This document shows positions 17,236 to 26,696 of a stretch of 64,000 nucleotides of DNA, piece after piece; positions within the stretch are counted from its first letter, which is position 1, and each line of letters begins with the position of its first letter. A program made the position numbers and the translations under genes. The notes under the pieces are model-generated. The model was not told the DNA's origin, did not search any database, and saw only the letters and a program-made list of their open reading frames with translations. The stretch comes from Pelecanus crispus (Eukaryota > Chordata > Aves > Pelecaniformes > Pelecanidae), in contig NC_134643.1 in NCBI RefSeq assembly GCF_030463565.1, positions 630,001-694,000 of the forward strand. The letters are read 5' to 3'.

Positions 17236-17650
17236 CGGCGCTTGCTCGCTCTCCGTAGCCCCACGGCCACCACCCCTGCTCGCCTCGGGGGTCCCGGCCT
17301 CTCCCAGGCCTTCCCGCTTCCCCCGTGTGGGGGGCTGCCCCACGGCAGCGTGTGCCGCCCCCTCCCCAAACCCTCTCCCCCGGTGCCAGGGCTGGGGGGG
17401 TCGGCAGCTGCGGGACGGGCGGCGGGGGCTGCAGTGTGTGCCTGCCCGCATGGGGGATGGTGGGGTGCACGGGCTGCGATGGAGACGCAGGAGCCCGAGG
17501 CCATGCCCCCCGCCTTGCCCTGGGGGTGCATTCCCGGTGCCCACCCCCCACCCTGAAGCGGGTGCTGCCCCCCGCCCTGCCCCTGCCTACGGCCAGGAGG
17601 GGCTCACCGGTGAGACCCCCCCCCGCCGTGCACGTCCCTCCCTGGGGACC
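17236..17650. other. Unique spacer after CHKB
   Basis: GC-rich sequence, no gene seen. Confidence 0.5.
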
Positions 17651-17652
17651 CC

Positions 17653-17745
17653 CAGCAGCTGCAGAGCGATCAGGTCTCCCCTCAGCCTCCTCTTCTCCAG
17701 GCTGAACACCCCCAGCTCCCTCAGCCGCTCCCCACCAGCCCCCTG
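17653..17745 (-). mobile_element. Short CR1 ORF2 fragment without tail
   Basis: In minus sense it corresponds to the CR1 segment [20 protein letters not shown]. Both ends are missing. Confidence 0.8.
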
Positions 17746-17749
17746 CCCC

Positions 17750-18103
17750 AGCCCCTCCAGATGGCGAGGTTCACACCATTACTGCCTGGAAGTGCACGAA
17801 GGGAAACGAAGTGACACCGAGTTGGAATGATTCCGACAGAGATCGTGGGTGCAGGGGATAGGGGGGACCCTCCTGTTGAGTCGCGAGGTTCAGAACAGAC
17901 CCCCCCGGCTTTCTGAATTCTTCAGGGAGGAGCCCGGCTGCAGCTGGGCCCAACCTTAGCCTCAGACTTGGTCAGCGGTTTATAGGAATAAGAATAAGGC
18001 AGCAGTGTAAGACTCACTTTGTAATTAAATTGTACATCTGCAGACTGCTTGAACTGATTCACGCATGCATACACACAGGCATGAATACATATTTATGTTT
18101 ATC
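17750..18103. other. A+T-richer island, possibly an old element
   Basis: The base composition drops sharply in GC compared with all neighbours. It contains phrases such as GGACCCTCCTGTTGAGTCGC that remind me of avian LTR elements, but I cannot place it in a family or find paired ends. Confidence 0.3.
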
Positions 18104-18600
18104 ACTCTGCAGCTCCTGGCAGGAGGGGGCAGGGAGGGGGGTCGGGCTCTTCTCCCAAGGAACAGCGATGGGACGAGAGGGAATGGGCTCAAGCTGCGCC
18201 AGGGGAGGTTTAGGTTGGATATTGGGAGAAATTTCTTCATGGCAAGAGTGGCCAAGCACTGGACCAGGCTGCCCAGAGAGGTGGGGGAGTCCCCAGCCCT
18301 GGAGGGGTTCAAAACACGGGCAGAGGTGGCACTGGGGGCCATGGTTCAGTGGGCATGGGGGTGTTGGGGTGACGGCTGGGCTGATGATCTTAGAGATCCT
18401 TCCCAACCTCAGTGATTCCCAGTTTTACTGTCATTATAAATAATCCAGCCCCCAAGGCAGGCAAGATGAAATGATGACTCTGCCCTTGATGGGTTTGGTG
18501 GTGGCCTTGGCAGTGTTGGGTCAATGGTTGGGCTGGGGGATCTTGAAGGGCTTTGCCAACCTCAACGATTCCATGATTCTGTGATTGTATGATTCTATAA
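18104..18600 (+). mobile_element. CR1 LINE, compound tail (copy D)
   Basis: 5'-truncated at the ORF2 segment [20 protein letters not shown], then the two-ended tail. It ends in ATTCCATGATTCTGTGATTG-type repeats near 18597. Confidence 0.9.
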
Positions 18601-19566
18601 AAATGTTACAGCTGTGAAAAATTCCCCTCGAGTTCTGTGAAATGCTCACGTCGAATGCCTTGGCGTTTCTCAGCGGGCGAGGGCCGAGCCTCGAGGAGTG
18701 ACAGGTTTCAGCCCAGGCTCCACCGTCGCTCTTTGGCAACGGGCGCCTCCGATTTTACCAAACTTTGGGAGTTTGCTGGCTCTGAGACGAGCCCTGCTCA
18801 GAGGGAGATGCCGCTGCAGCCGCCGCAGCCCAGCGGAGCTCCCAGGGCCTCACTTGGGTCTGCTGTTACAGGATCGTGAGGTGATGGGCGTTAGTCACCA
18901 GTGAATTTCCATCCCAGCTGCGATCCGGGTGGGTAGTGGCTGGAATTCCAGTAACGACGCTGCCGCCCTGTTCCAAGGCTGTTGGGGGGGAGCTGGTTCT
19001 CGCTCCCCATCACACGGAGATGTTGATAGGGACGGGGCCGCTCCGCTCCGGCCGTGGAGGGGTTTCTGGTACAATTAAGGAGCGCTTAACTGACCGGCTC
19101 GCTGCACGAAGGCCGCGGTCTGGAATTGCCGAGGACGTAAAGCGGTTGCAGAAAGAGAAAGGGGGGGGACGCAACACCACGCCCGGCCCGCGGTGCATTC
19201 GGCAGAGCCCCGGGGCCTGGCCGCGTGTGCCCATCCCTGGCTCTTGGGTGCCCACGGCCGCCCGGCCCCGCGGGTGCTCATAGCTCTGCACCCCCCACAT
19301 GGAGACCCTGGGCCCCCTGGCCCCGGTGCGGGGGCTCTGCCTGCTCCCAGCGGGGCCGGCAGCGGGGTCACGGCTCTGCCCGTCCGCGCCGATGAGCGGA
19401 GCTTTGGCACGGCACGGGTATTCAACTGCACCGGCGCCATCGCCGGCGCCCGGGAGCGGTGGGGGCTCGTGGCTTCGCCTTCCCGTTAGCCACTGTCGTG
19501 CTTTAACCGCAGCCAGGAGCTCAGCACCAGGCAGCAGCTCAGCACCACGCAGCCCTCGCCCCCTGC
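18601..19566. other. Unique spacer between CHKB and CPT1B
   Basis: GC-rich with a small purine stretch at 19150-19170. No exon or repeat recognised. Confidence 0.5.
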
Positions 19567-20049
19567 CCCGGTGGGATGGGGGGAGAATGGGAGGAGTGAG
19601 AGTGAGAAATGCTCCTGGGGTGAGATAAGAACAGTTTAATAATTGAAATAAAATAATAGTAGTAATAATAACAATATAATAATAATAGCAATAACAATAT
19701 CCAAAGCAAGTGCTGCACACTGCAATTGCTCACCACCCGCCGACCGATGCCCAGCCCGTCCCCCAGCAGCGATCGCAGCCCCACGGCCACCCCCCCAGTT
19801 CCTATACTGCCCGTGGCGCCGGATGGGATGGGATGGCCCTTGGGGCAGTTTGGGATTCTGGCTGTGCCCCCTCCCAGCTCCTTGTGCCCCCCGCAGAGCA
19901 GGGGGAGCTGAAAAGCCCTTGCCTGGCATAAGCACTGCTCAGCAACAGCCGCACCATCAGGGCGTTATCAGCGTTATTCTAAATCCAAACCCAGCGCTGT
20001 GCCAGCTGCTAGGGAGAGAATTAACTCCAGCCCAGCCGAAACCAGCACA
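19567..20049 (+). mobile_element. Solo LTR fossil, avian ERVL-type
   Basis: A/T-rich start with AATAAAATAATAGTAGTAATAA, the phrase TGCTCACCACCCGCCGACCG and the end CAGCCGAAACCAGCACA are typical of an abundant avian ERVL-type LTR. No internal (gag/pol) region is attached, so it is a solo LTR remnant. It is very similar to the copy at 45.05-45.54 kb. Confidence 0.8.
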
Positions 20050-20415
20050 GCCGCCTTCCCCTGCGCCCCTCGGCCCGCACTGCGCTGCCTTCTGCCCGCC
20101 GGCACACGTGGAGCCGAGCGTGGAGCGTTGCGGGGGGCCGGGGCCTGGTGCTCCCCCTCAGCGCTCGACCAGCTCCTCTTTCACCCGCACACTGGCTATT
20201 TATAGCCCCGCGGCCTGTGGCCGCTCAGCAGGGCGCAGGCTGGGGGCCCCTTCCTCGCTGGCCCCGGGGCCAGGAGAGGGGCACAGGCCTGGGGGTCTTG
20301 TGCCGGGGCTGAGCCCTGGCTGTGGCGGGCGCCGGGCATGCACCCGAGCACACGGGGCGCGGACACGCGTGCCCCACACGCACGCACACCGGGATGGGGT
20401 CTGGGGGGTCATGGT
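20050..20415. other. Spacer, unique
   Basis: GC-rich. TATTTATAG at about 20198 resembles a TATA box, but no gene was found next to it. Confidence 0.4.
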
Positions 20416-20456
20416 GCCGCCGCTGCTGCTGCTGCTACTGCTGCTGCTGCTGCTGC
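20416..20456. repeat. (CTG)n microsatellite
   Basis: About 13 CTG triplets, one interrupted. They lie directly before the 9-bp array. Confidence 0.95.
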
Positions 20457-20489
20457 ATTGGAGCTTCCCCTCCAGACGCCCTTCCAGCT

Positions 20490-20890
20490 GCGGGCAGGCA
20501 GTGTGGGCAGCGCAGGCAGTGTGGGCAGTGCAGGCAGCGTGGGCAGCACAGGCAGTGTGGGCAGTGCAGGCAGCGCGGGCAATGCAGGCAGCGTGAGCAG
20601 TGTGGGCAGTGCAGGCAGCACAGGCAGCGTGAGCAGTGCAGGCAGTGCGGGCAGCGTGGGCAGTGCAGGCAGTGCGGGCAGCGCAGGCAGCGTGAGCAGT
20701 GCAGGCAGCGCGGGCAGCGTGGGCAGTGCAGGCAGTGCGGGCAGCGTGAGCAGTGCAGGCAGCGCGGGCAGCGTGGGCAGTGCGGGCAGCGCGGGCAGTG
20801 CGGGCAGCGTGGGCAGCGCAGGCAGCGCGGGCAGTGCGGGCAGCGTGGGCAGTGCGGGCAGCACGGGCAGTGCGGGCAGCGTGGGCAGCT
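20490..20890. repeat. 9-bp minisatellite
   Basis: About 44 copies of GGCAGYGYR (for example GGCAGTGCG, GGCAGCGTG). Because 9 is a multiple of 3, all six frames stay open; this is not a gene. Confidence 0.95.
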
Positions 20891-21180
20891 GCCTCCGGTC
20901 TGCTCCAGAGCGAGCCGGGAGGGGAAGGCCAGGGCCTCCCGGGCACAGCAGGCCGCGGCCTCTCCGCTGCCTGCCCTCGCCTGGCGCAGGATGTGGCCCC
21001 GTAGGGCCCAGGGAGCGGGGCAGGCCCTGCCCCACACGTGGACCCCCGGGACAGCCCCACGGCCACGCTGCCCACGGCGGGGCCGGCCTGGGGAACCGGC
21101 TTGCGGTGGTGCGGGGGCCCTGCCTGCGCGGGCAGGGACCTGCCTGGGGGAGCCGGTCTCTCCTTGGGGCGCGGGGCCAG
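20891..21180. other. Unique bridge between two satellites
   Basis: GC-rich, no feature recognised. Confidence 0.4.
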
Positions 21181-22645
21181 GGTGCGGGTCCCTGCCCTGG
21201 GTGCGGGTCCCTGCCCTGGGTCTGGGTCCCTGCCCGGGGTGTGGGTCCCTTTTTCTGGGGTGCGGGTCCTTGCCCAGGGGTGCGAGTCCCTTCCTGGGGT
21301 GCGGGTCCCTTCCTGGGGTCCTGGTCCCTTTCTTGGGGTGCCGGTCCCTTCCTGGGGTACCAGTCCTTCCCGGGGTGCGGGTCCCTTTCTCGGGTCCCTT
21401 TCCTGGGGTCCGGGCCCCTTCCCAGGGTCCCTGCCTGGGGTCCCAGTCCCTTTCCCGGGGTCCCAGCCCCTGCCCGGGGTCCCTTCCCGGGGTCCCAGTC
21501 CCTTCCCTGCCCGGGTTGCGGGTCCCTTCCCGGGGTCCCTTCCCGGGGTCCCTTCCCGGGGTGCGGATCCATTCCCGGGGTGCGGGTCCCTTCCCGGGGT
21601 CCCTTCCCGGGGTGCGGGTCCCTTCCCGGGGTGCAGGTCCCTTCCCAGGGTGGGGGTCCCTTCCCGGGGTGGGGGTCCCTTCCCGGGGTCCCTTCCCAGG
21701 GTCCGTTCCCGGGGTGCGGGTCCCTTCCCGGGGTGGGGGTCCCTTCCCGGGGTCCCTTCCCGGGGTCCGTTCCCGGGGTGCGGGTCCCTTCCTGGGGTGC
21801 AGGTCCCTTCCCGGGGTGGGGGTCCCTTCCCGGGGTCCCTTCCCGGGGTGCAGGTCCCTTCCCGGGGTCCGTTCCCGGGGTCCCTTCCCGGGGTCCCTTC
21901 CCGGGGTGGGGGTCCCTTCCCGGGGTGGGGGTCCCTTCCCGGGGTCCGTTCCCGGGGTGGGGGTCCCTTCCCGGGGTCCCTTCCCAGGGTCCGTTCCCGG
22001 GGTGCGGGTCCCTTCCCGGGGTGGGGGTCCCTTCCCGGGGTCCCTTCCCGGGGTCCCTTCCCGGGGTGTGGGTCCCTTCCCAGGGTGGGGGTCCCTTCCC
22101 GGGGTCCCTTCCCGGGGTGGGGGTCCCTTCCCGGGGTCCCTTCCCGGGGTCCGTTCCCGGGGTGGGGGTCCCTTCCCGGGGTCCCTTCCCGGGGTGCGGG
22201 TCCCTTCCCGGGGTCCCTTCCCGGGGTCCGTTCCCGGGGTGGGGGTCCGTTCCCGGGGTCCCTTCCCGGGGTGCGGGTCCCTTCCCGGGGTGGGGGTCCC
22301 TTCCCGGGGTCCCTTCCCGGGGTCCCTTCCCGGGGTGCGGGTCCCTTCCCGGGGTGGGGGTCCCTTCCCGGGGTCCCTTCCCGGGGTGCGGGTCCCTTCC
22401 CGGGGTCCCTTCCCGGGGTCCGTTCCCGGGGTGGGGGTCCGTTCCCGGGGTCCCTTCCCGGGGTGCGGGTCCCTTCCCGGGGTGGGGGTCCCTTCCCGGG
22501 GTCCCTTCCCGGGGTCCCTTCCCGGGGTGCGGGTCCCTTCCCGGGGTGGGGGTCCCTTCCCGGGGTCCCTTCCCGGGGTCCGTTCCCGGGGTGGGGGTCC
22601 CTTCCCGGGGTCCCTTCCCGGGGTCCGTTCCCGGGGTGCGGGTCC
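21181..22645. repeat. 13/19-bp minisatellite, about 1.45 kb
   Basis: CCCTTCCCGGGGT (13 bp) is mixed with the 19-bp form CCCTTCCCGGGGTGCGGGT or ...GGGGGT. Homogeneity rises from left to right: the first 350 bp are diverged, the last 900 bp nearly uniform. Confidence 0.95.
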
Positions 22646-22814
22646 CGCCGGGCGGGGCGGGGCGGGGCGGGGCGGGGGCGGGGCGCGGCGGGCGCTGCCA
22701 TTTCGGGCCGAGGAGCGGGGCCCGCCCGCCGCCGGTGTCCGGTTACCGGGGCCGGGGCCCAGGGAGCCGCTGTCCCCGGCGCTGCCGCCCGCGCCCCCCG
22801 CGCCCCCCGAGCAG
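22646..22814 (+). promoter_or_regulatory. GC-box cluster and possible non-coding first exon of CPT1B
   Basis: At least five GGGCGG boxes at 22650-22690 are followed by CTGCCATTTCGGGCC and a good donor GAGCAG|GTACCG (exon end 22814). CPT1B's coding start lies in an exon with an acceptor at 26677, so an upstream untranslated exon is needed, and this is the best candidate on the right strand. Inference only. Confidence 0.4.
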
Positions 22815-22829
22815 GTACCGAGCCCGCGG

Positions 22830-23392
22830 GGGGGGGGGGGAGCCGCGGGGGGGGTGTGGGGGGACCCCCAAGCGCCGGGGGGGACCCCGCGGCCCCGCAC
22901 CCCCCCGCGCCGGGTCCCACCCGCGTCCGTGGGGCAGCGTCCTCCAGCCCCCCCCGCCCCCCGCCCCACGGCTCCCCGCGATAAGGGGGGTCCCGGCCCC
23001 CCCCCCCCCCCCCCCCGCCGCGGCGCAGCCCGGGAGCGGGGCCCGGCCCACGGTGGGGGGGGGGGTGGTCCGTGGGCGGGGGGCGGCGGCTGCTGGCGGA
23101 GCCCCCCCTGCGAGGGGACACGCGGACACGGGGCCGGGGGGGCCTGGGGGGGGCTGGGGGGGCCTGTGGGGGCCTGGGGGCCTGCGGGGGCCTGGGGGGG
23201 CCTGCGGGGCCTGCGGGTCCTGGGGGTTTTGGGGGGCCTGGGGGGGGCTGGGGGGGCCTGTGGGGGCCTGTGTGCCTGCGGGGGCCTGGGGGGGTCTGGG
23301 GGTCCTGGGGGGGCCTGGGGGGGCCTGGGGGCCTGCGGGGCCTGGGGGTCTTGGGGGGCCTGGGGGGGGCTGGGGGCCCGCGGCGACGCTGC
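22830..23392. repeat. G-rich tract and GGGGGCCTG minisatellite
   Basis: Runs of G and C homopolymer are followed by units of GGGGGCCTGGGGG and GCCTGCGG. Its many runs of four or more G on the plus strand should form G-quadruplexes readily. Confidence 0.85.
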
Positions 23393-25545
23393 CGCGCAGT
23401 GCAGTGCAGTGCCAGGCCTACAGTGCCATGCTGTGCAGTGCTGTGCCATGCTAGGCCGTGCAGTGCTGTGCCAGGCCGTGCCAGGCCATGCAGTGCCCTG
23501 CAGTGCCATGCAGTGCTGTGCAGTGCTGTGCCAGGCCATGCAGTGCCATGCAGTGCAGTGCTGTGCCGTGCTAGGCCGTGCAGTGCTGTGCCAGGCCGTG
23601 CCAGGCCATGCAGTGCCCTGCAGTGCCATGCAGTGCTGTGCAGTGCTGTGCCAGGCCATGCAGTGCCATGCAGTGCAGTGCTGTGCCGTGCCATGCTAGG
23701 CCGTGCAGTGCTGTGCCAGGCCGTGCTAGGCCATGCAATGCCATGCAGTGCCGTGCAGTGCTGTGCCAGGCCATGCAGTGCAGTGCTGTGCCGTGCCGTG
23801 CCATGCTAGGCCGTGCAGTGCTGTGCCAGGCCGTGCTAGGCCATGCAGTGCTATGCAGTGCCGTGCAGTGCTGTGCCAGGCCATGCAGTGCCATACAGTG
23901 CCTCGCGTGATTCTGTGCAGCGCCGTGCAGTGCTGTGCCAGGCCATGCCAGGCCGTGCTGTGCCTTGCAGTGCCGTGCCAGGCCGTGCTGTGCCAGGCCA
24001 TGCAGTGGTGTGCCCTGCAGCGCCGTGCAGTGCTGTGCCAGGCCATGCCAGGCCGTGCTGTGCCGTGCAGTGCCGTGCAGTGCCGTGCTAGGCCGTGCAG
24101 TGCCCTGCAGTGCCGTGCAGTGCTGTGCTGTGCCAGGCCATGCAGTACCCTGCAGTGCTGTGCAGTGCCGTGCTGTGCCATGCTAGGCCGTGGTGTGCCA
24201 GGCCATGCAGTGCCGTGCCATGCAGTGCCATGCAGTGCTGTGCTGTGCCATGCTAGGCCGTGCCGTGCCAGACCGTGCAGTGCTGTGCAGTGCAGGGCCA
24301 GGCTGTGCTAGGCCGTGCCGTGCCGTGTCCTGCAGTTTCATGCAGTGCGGTGCCATGCAGTGCCAGGCCGCGCCGTGCTGTGCCATGCTGGGCAGTGCCA
24401 GGCTGTGCATGATAATGTGCAGTGCCATGCTGTGCAGTGCCATGCCATGCATAGAATCATGGAGTCATGGAATCGTTGAGGTTGGCCAAGCCCTTCAAGA
24501 TCCCCCAGCCCAACCACTGACCCAACACTGCCAAGGCCACCACCAAACCCATCAAGGGCAGAGTCATCATTTCATCTTGCCTGCCTTGGGGGCTGCATTA
24601 TTTATAATGACAGTAAAACTGGGAATCACTGAGGTTGGGAAGGATCTCTAAGATCATCAGCCCAGCCGTCACCCCAACACCCCCATGCCCACTGAACCAT
24701 GGCCCCCAGTGCCACCTCTGCCCGTTTGTTGAACGCTTCCATGGTTCTATGCAGTGCCATGCCCTGCAGTGCCATGCCGTGCAGTGATGCGCAGTGCCAT
24801 GCGGTGCAGTGCCATGCCGTGCAGTGCCATGCCGTGCAGTGCCAGGCCGTGCAGTGCAAGGTGATTGCCTGCAGTGGGGTGCGGTGCCACGCAGCCGGCA
24901 GCTGGGCAGTGCCACGCATTGCGGTGCGCTTGAGCACAGGGTGATGCGGTGTAATGCAGTGCCATGCGGGGCAGTGCGCAGGGCAGTGCCCTGCAGCACC
25001 GTGCAGTGCCGTGCAGCGTCGTGCGGTGCAGTGTAATGCAGTGTGGTGCAGCAGTGCAGTTCAGCGCAGCGCGATGCACACCAGCGCAGGCCTGTGTAGC
25101 CAAGTGGTGCGGTGCGGTGCAGTGTGGTGGGGTGCAGTGTAGCCATGCGGTGCAGTGCAGCGCAGTGTGGTGTAGCCATGTGGTGCAGCACGGTGCAGTG
25201 CAGCGTAGCCATGCAGTGCAGCGCGGTGGGGTGCAGCACGGTGGGGTGCAGTGTGGTGGGGTGCAGTGGGGTGCAGCGTAGCCGTGCGGTGCAGTGTGGT
25301 GGGGTGCAGCGTAGCCGTGCGGTGCAGTACGGTGTAGCCATGCGGTGCAGTGCGGTGGGGTGCAGTGGGGTGCAGTGTAGCCGTGTGGTGCAGTGCGGTG
25401 TAGCTGTGTGGTGCAGCAGGTGGGGTGCAGTGGGGTGGGGTGCAGTGGGGTGCAGTGCGGTGTAGCCGTGCGGTGCAGTGCGGTGGGGCGCAGTGGGGTG
25501 CAGCGTAGCCGTGTGGTGTGGTGCAGTGCGGTGGGGCGCAGCGCG
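23393..25545. repeat. 10-bp-based satellite (GCAGTGCCAT family), split by a CR1
   Basis: The left part (to 24450) is built of CAGTGCCATG, CAGTGCTGTG and CCAGGCCGTG decamers with a higher-order period. The right part (from 24755) moves to GCAGTGCGGT/GGGGTGCAGT/GTAGCCGTGC units. The two parts are one array, interrupted by CR1 copy E. Confidence 0.92.
24451..24752 (-). mobile_element. CR1 LINE tail, inserted in satellite (copy E)
   Basis: Starts ATAGAATCATGGAGTCATGG, carries both tail ends, and is truncated just inside the ORF2 end near 24735. It has satellite units on both sides. Confidence 0.9.
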
Positions 25546-26152
25546 GGGCGGCGGGGGCGGTGTGACTTGGCTCTTGCCGAGCTGCCGCTGTTTGCCTTCG
25601 GCCCAAGGACGCCCTTGTGAAAGGGCACCCTCCGCACGCCCGCACCGGGGCTCCCCCCGCCACCGGGCCCGGGCTCCGGCAGCGCCCGCGGGCCCAGCAG
25701 CCCTCGGGCCGAGCCCCGGGCCGGCACCGGCTCTGCCGACACCGGGGGTCCCCGGGGACCTCGCGGGAGCCCGGCTGTGCCCGCACAGGGGTCCCTGCTC
25801 GCCCCACGGCTCCCGCCGCCGCCTCGGCCGGCGGCGTTCCCGGCGCAGCTGCGGCCGCTCGCGCAGGGCCGGCGTGTGCTGCGTGCCGGCGCAGGGCCCG
25901 CTGCCATGTCGCCCTCCCAGGGTTTCACCGCAGGCAGGGCCCAGGCAGCTGCCCGCGAGCGGGGGGGGTGCGTCCGCGCCGCCATCGCCTCTCCCCGAGC
26001 GCTGGGGACGGGGCCGGGGCCGGAGGTGGCACTGACCCTTCCCTCAGTGGGCGCCCGGCCAGCGCCGCGTGACTGGGACGGGGCCGGCGACACGTGCCCC
26101 GAGCTGGCAGGCTCCCATGGGATGCGGCCGTCCTGGCACAGTGGCAGGCACA
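25546..26152. other. Unique GC-rich upstream flank of CPT1B
   Basis: CpG-rich unique sequence between the satellite and CR1 copy F. It may hold CPT1B control elements; none is definite. Confidence 0.4.
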
Positions 26153-26532
26153 GAATCATGGAATCATGGAATTGTTGAGGTTGGCCAAGCCCTTCAAGAT
26201 CCCCCAGCCCAACCACTGACCCAACACTGCCAAGGCCACCACCAAACCCATCAAGGGCAGAGTCATCATTTCATCTTGCCTGCCTTGGGGGCTGCATTAT
26301 TTATAATGACAGTAAAACTGGGAATCACTGAGGTTGGGAAGGATCTCTAAGATCATCAGCCCAGCCGTCACCCCAACACCCCCATGCCCACTGAACCATG
26401 GCCCCCAGTGCCACCTCTGCCCGTGTTTTGAACCCCTCCAGGGCTGGGGACTCCCCCCCTTCTCTGGGCAGCCTGGTCCAGTGCTTGGCCACTCTTGCCA
26501 TGAAGAAATTTTTCCCAATATCCAATTTAAAC
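26153..26532 (-). mobile_element. CR1 LINE, compound tail, about 165 bp before CPT1B start codon (copy F)
   Basis: Antisense to CPT1B, 5'-truncated within the ORF2 segment encoding [10 protein letters not shown]. It ends 145 bp upstream of the acceptor of the first coding exon. Confidence 0.9.
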
Positions 26533-26696
26533 GCTGCCTCCGAGACCACTCCGGCAGCACTGCGGCAAGCCCCCCACCTTGGGCAGGGGCACCCACCCAG
26601 CTTTGCTCCCCGAGCTGGGGCTGGGCTGGGGTCCCCGCTCCGTCCCGGGGGTGACCATCACCGTGTCCCCCCCGCAGGTGCCGGCAGACCCCCAGG

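Noticed and set aside
17750-18103. Definite LTR element
   Set aside because: Only vague resemblance, with no recognisable ends; left as an unclassified island.
20416-20456. Leucine-rich signal peptide encoded by CTG repeats
   Set aside because: The downstream frame is only the 9-bp array and there is no gene structure.
20200-23694. Open frames of more than 1,000 residues on both strands
   Set aside because: They run through 9-, 10- and 13/19-bp arrays. The frames are open in several phases at once and the proteins are simple repeats; no promoter or splice evidence.
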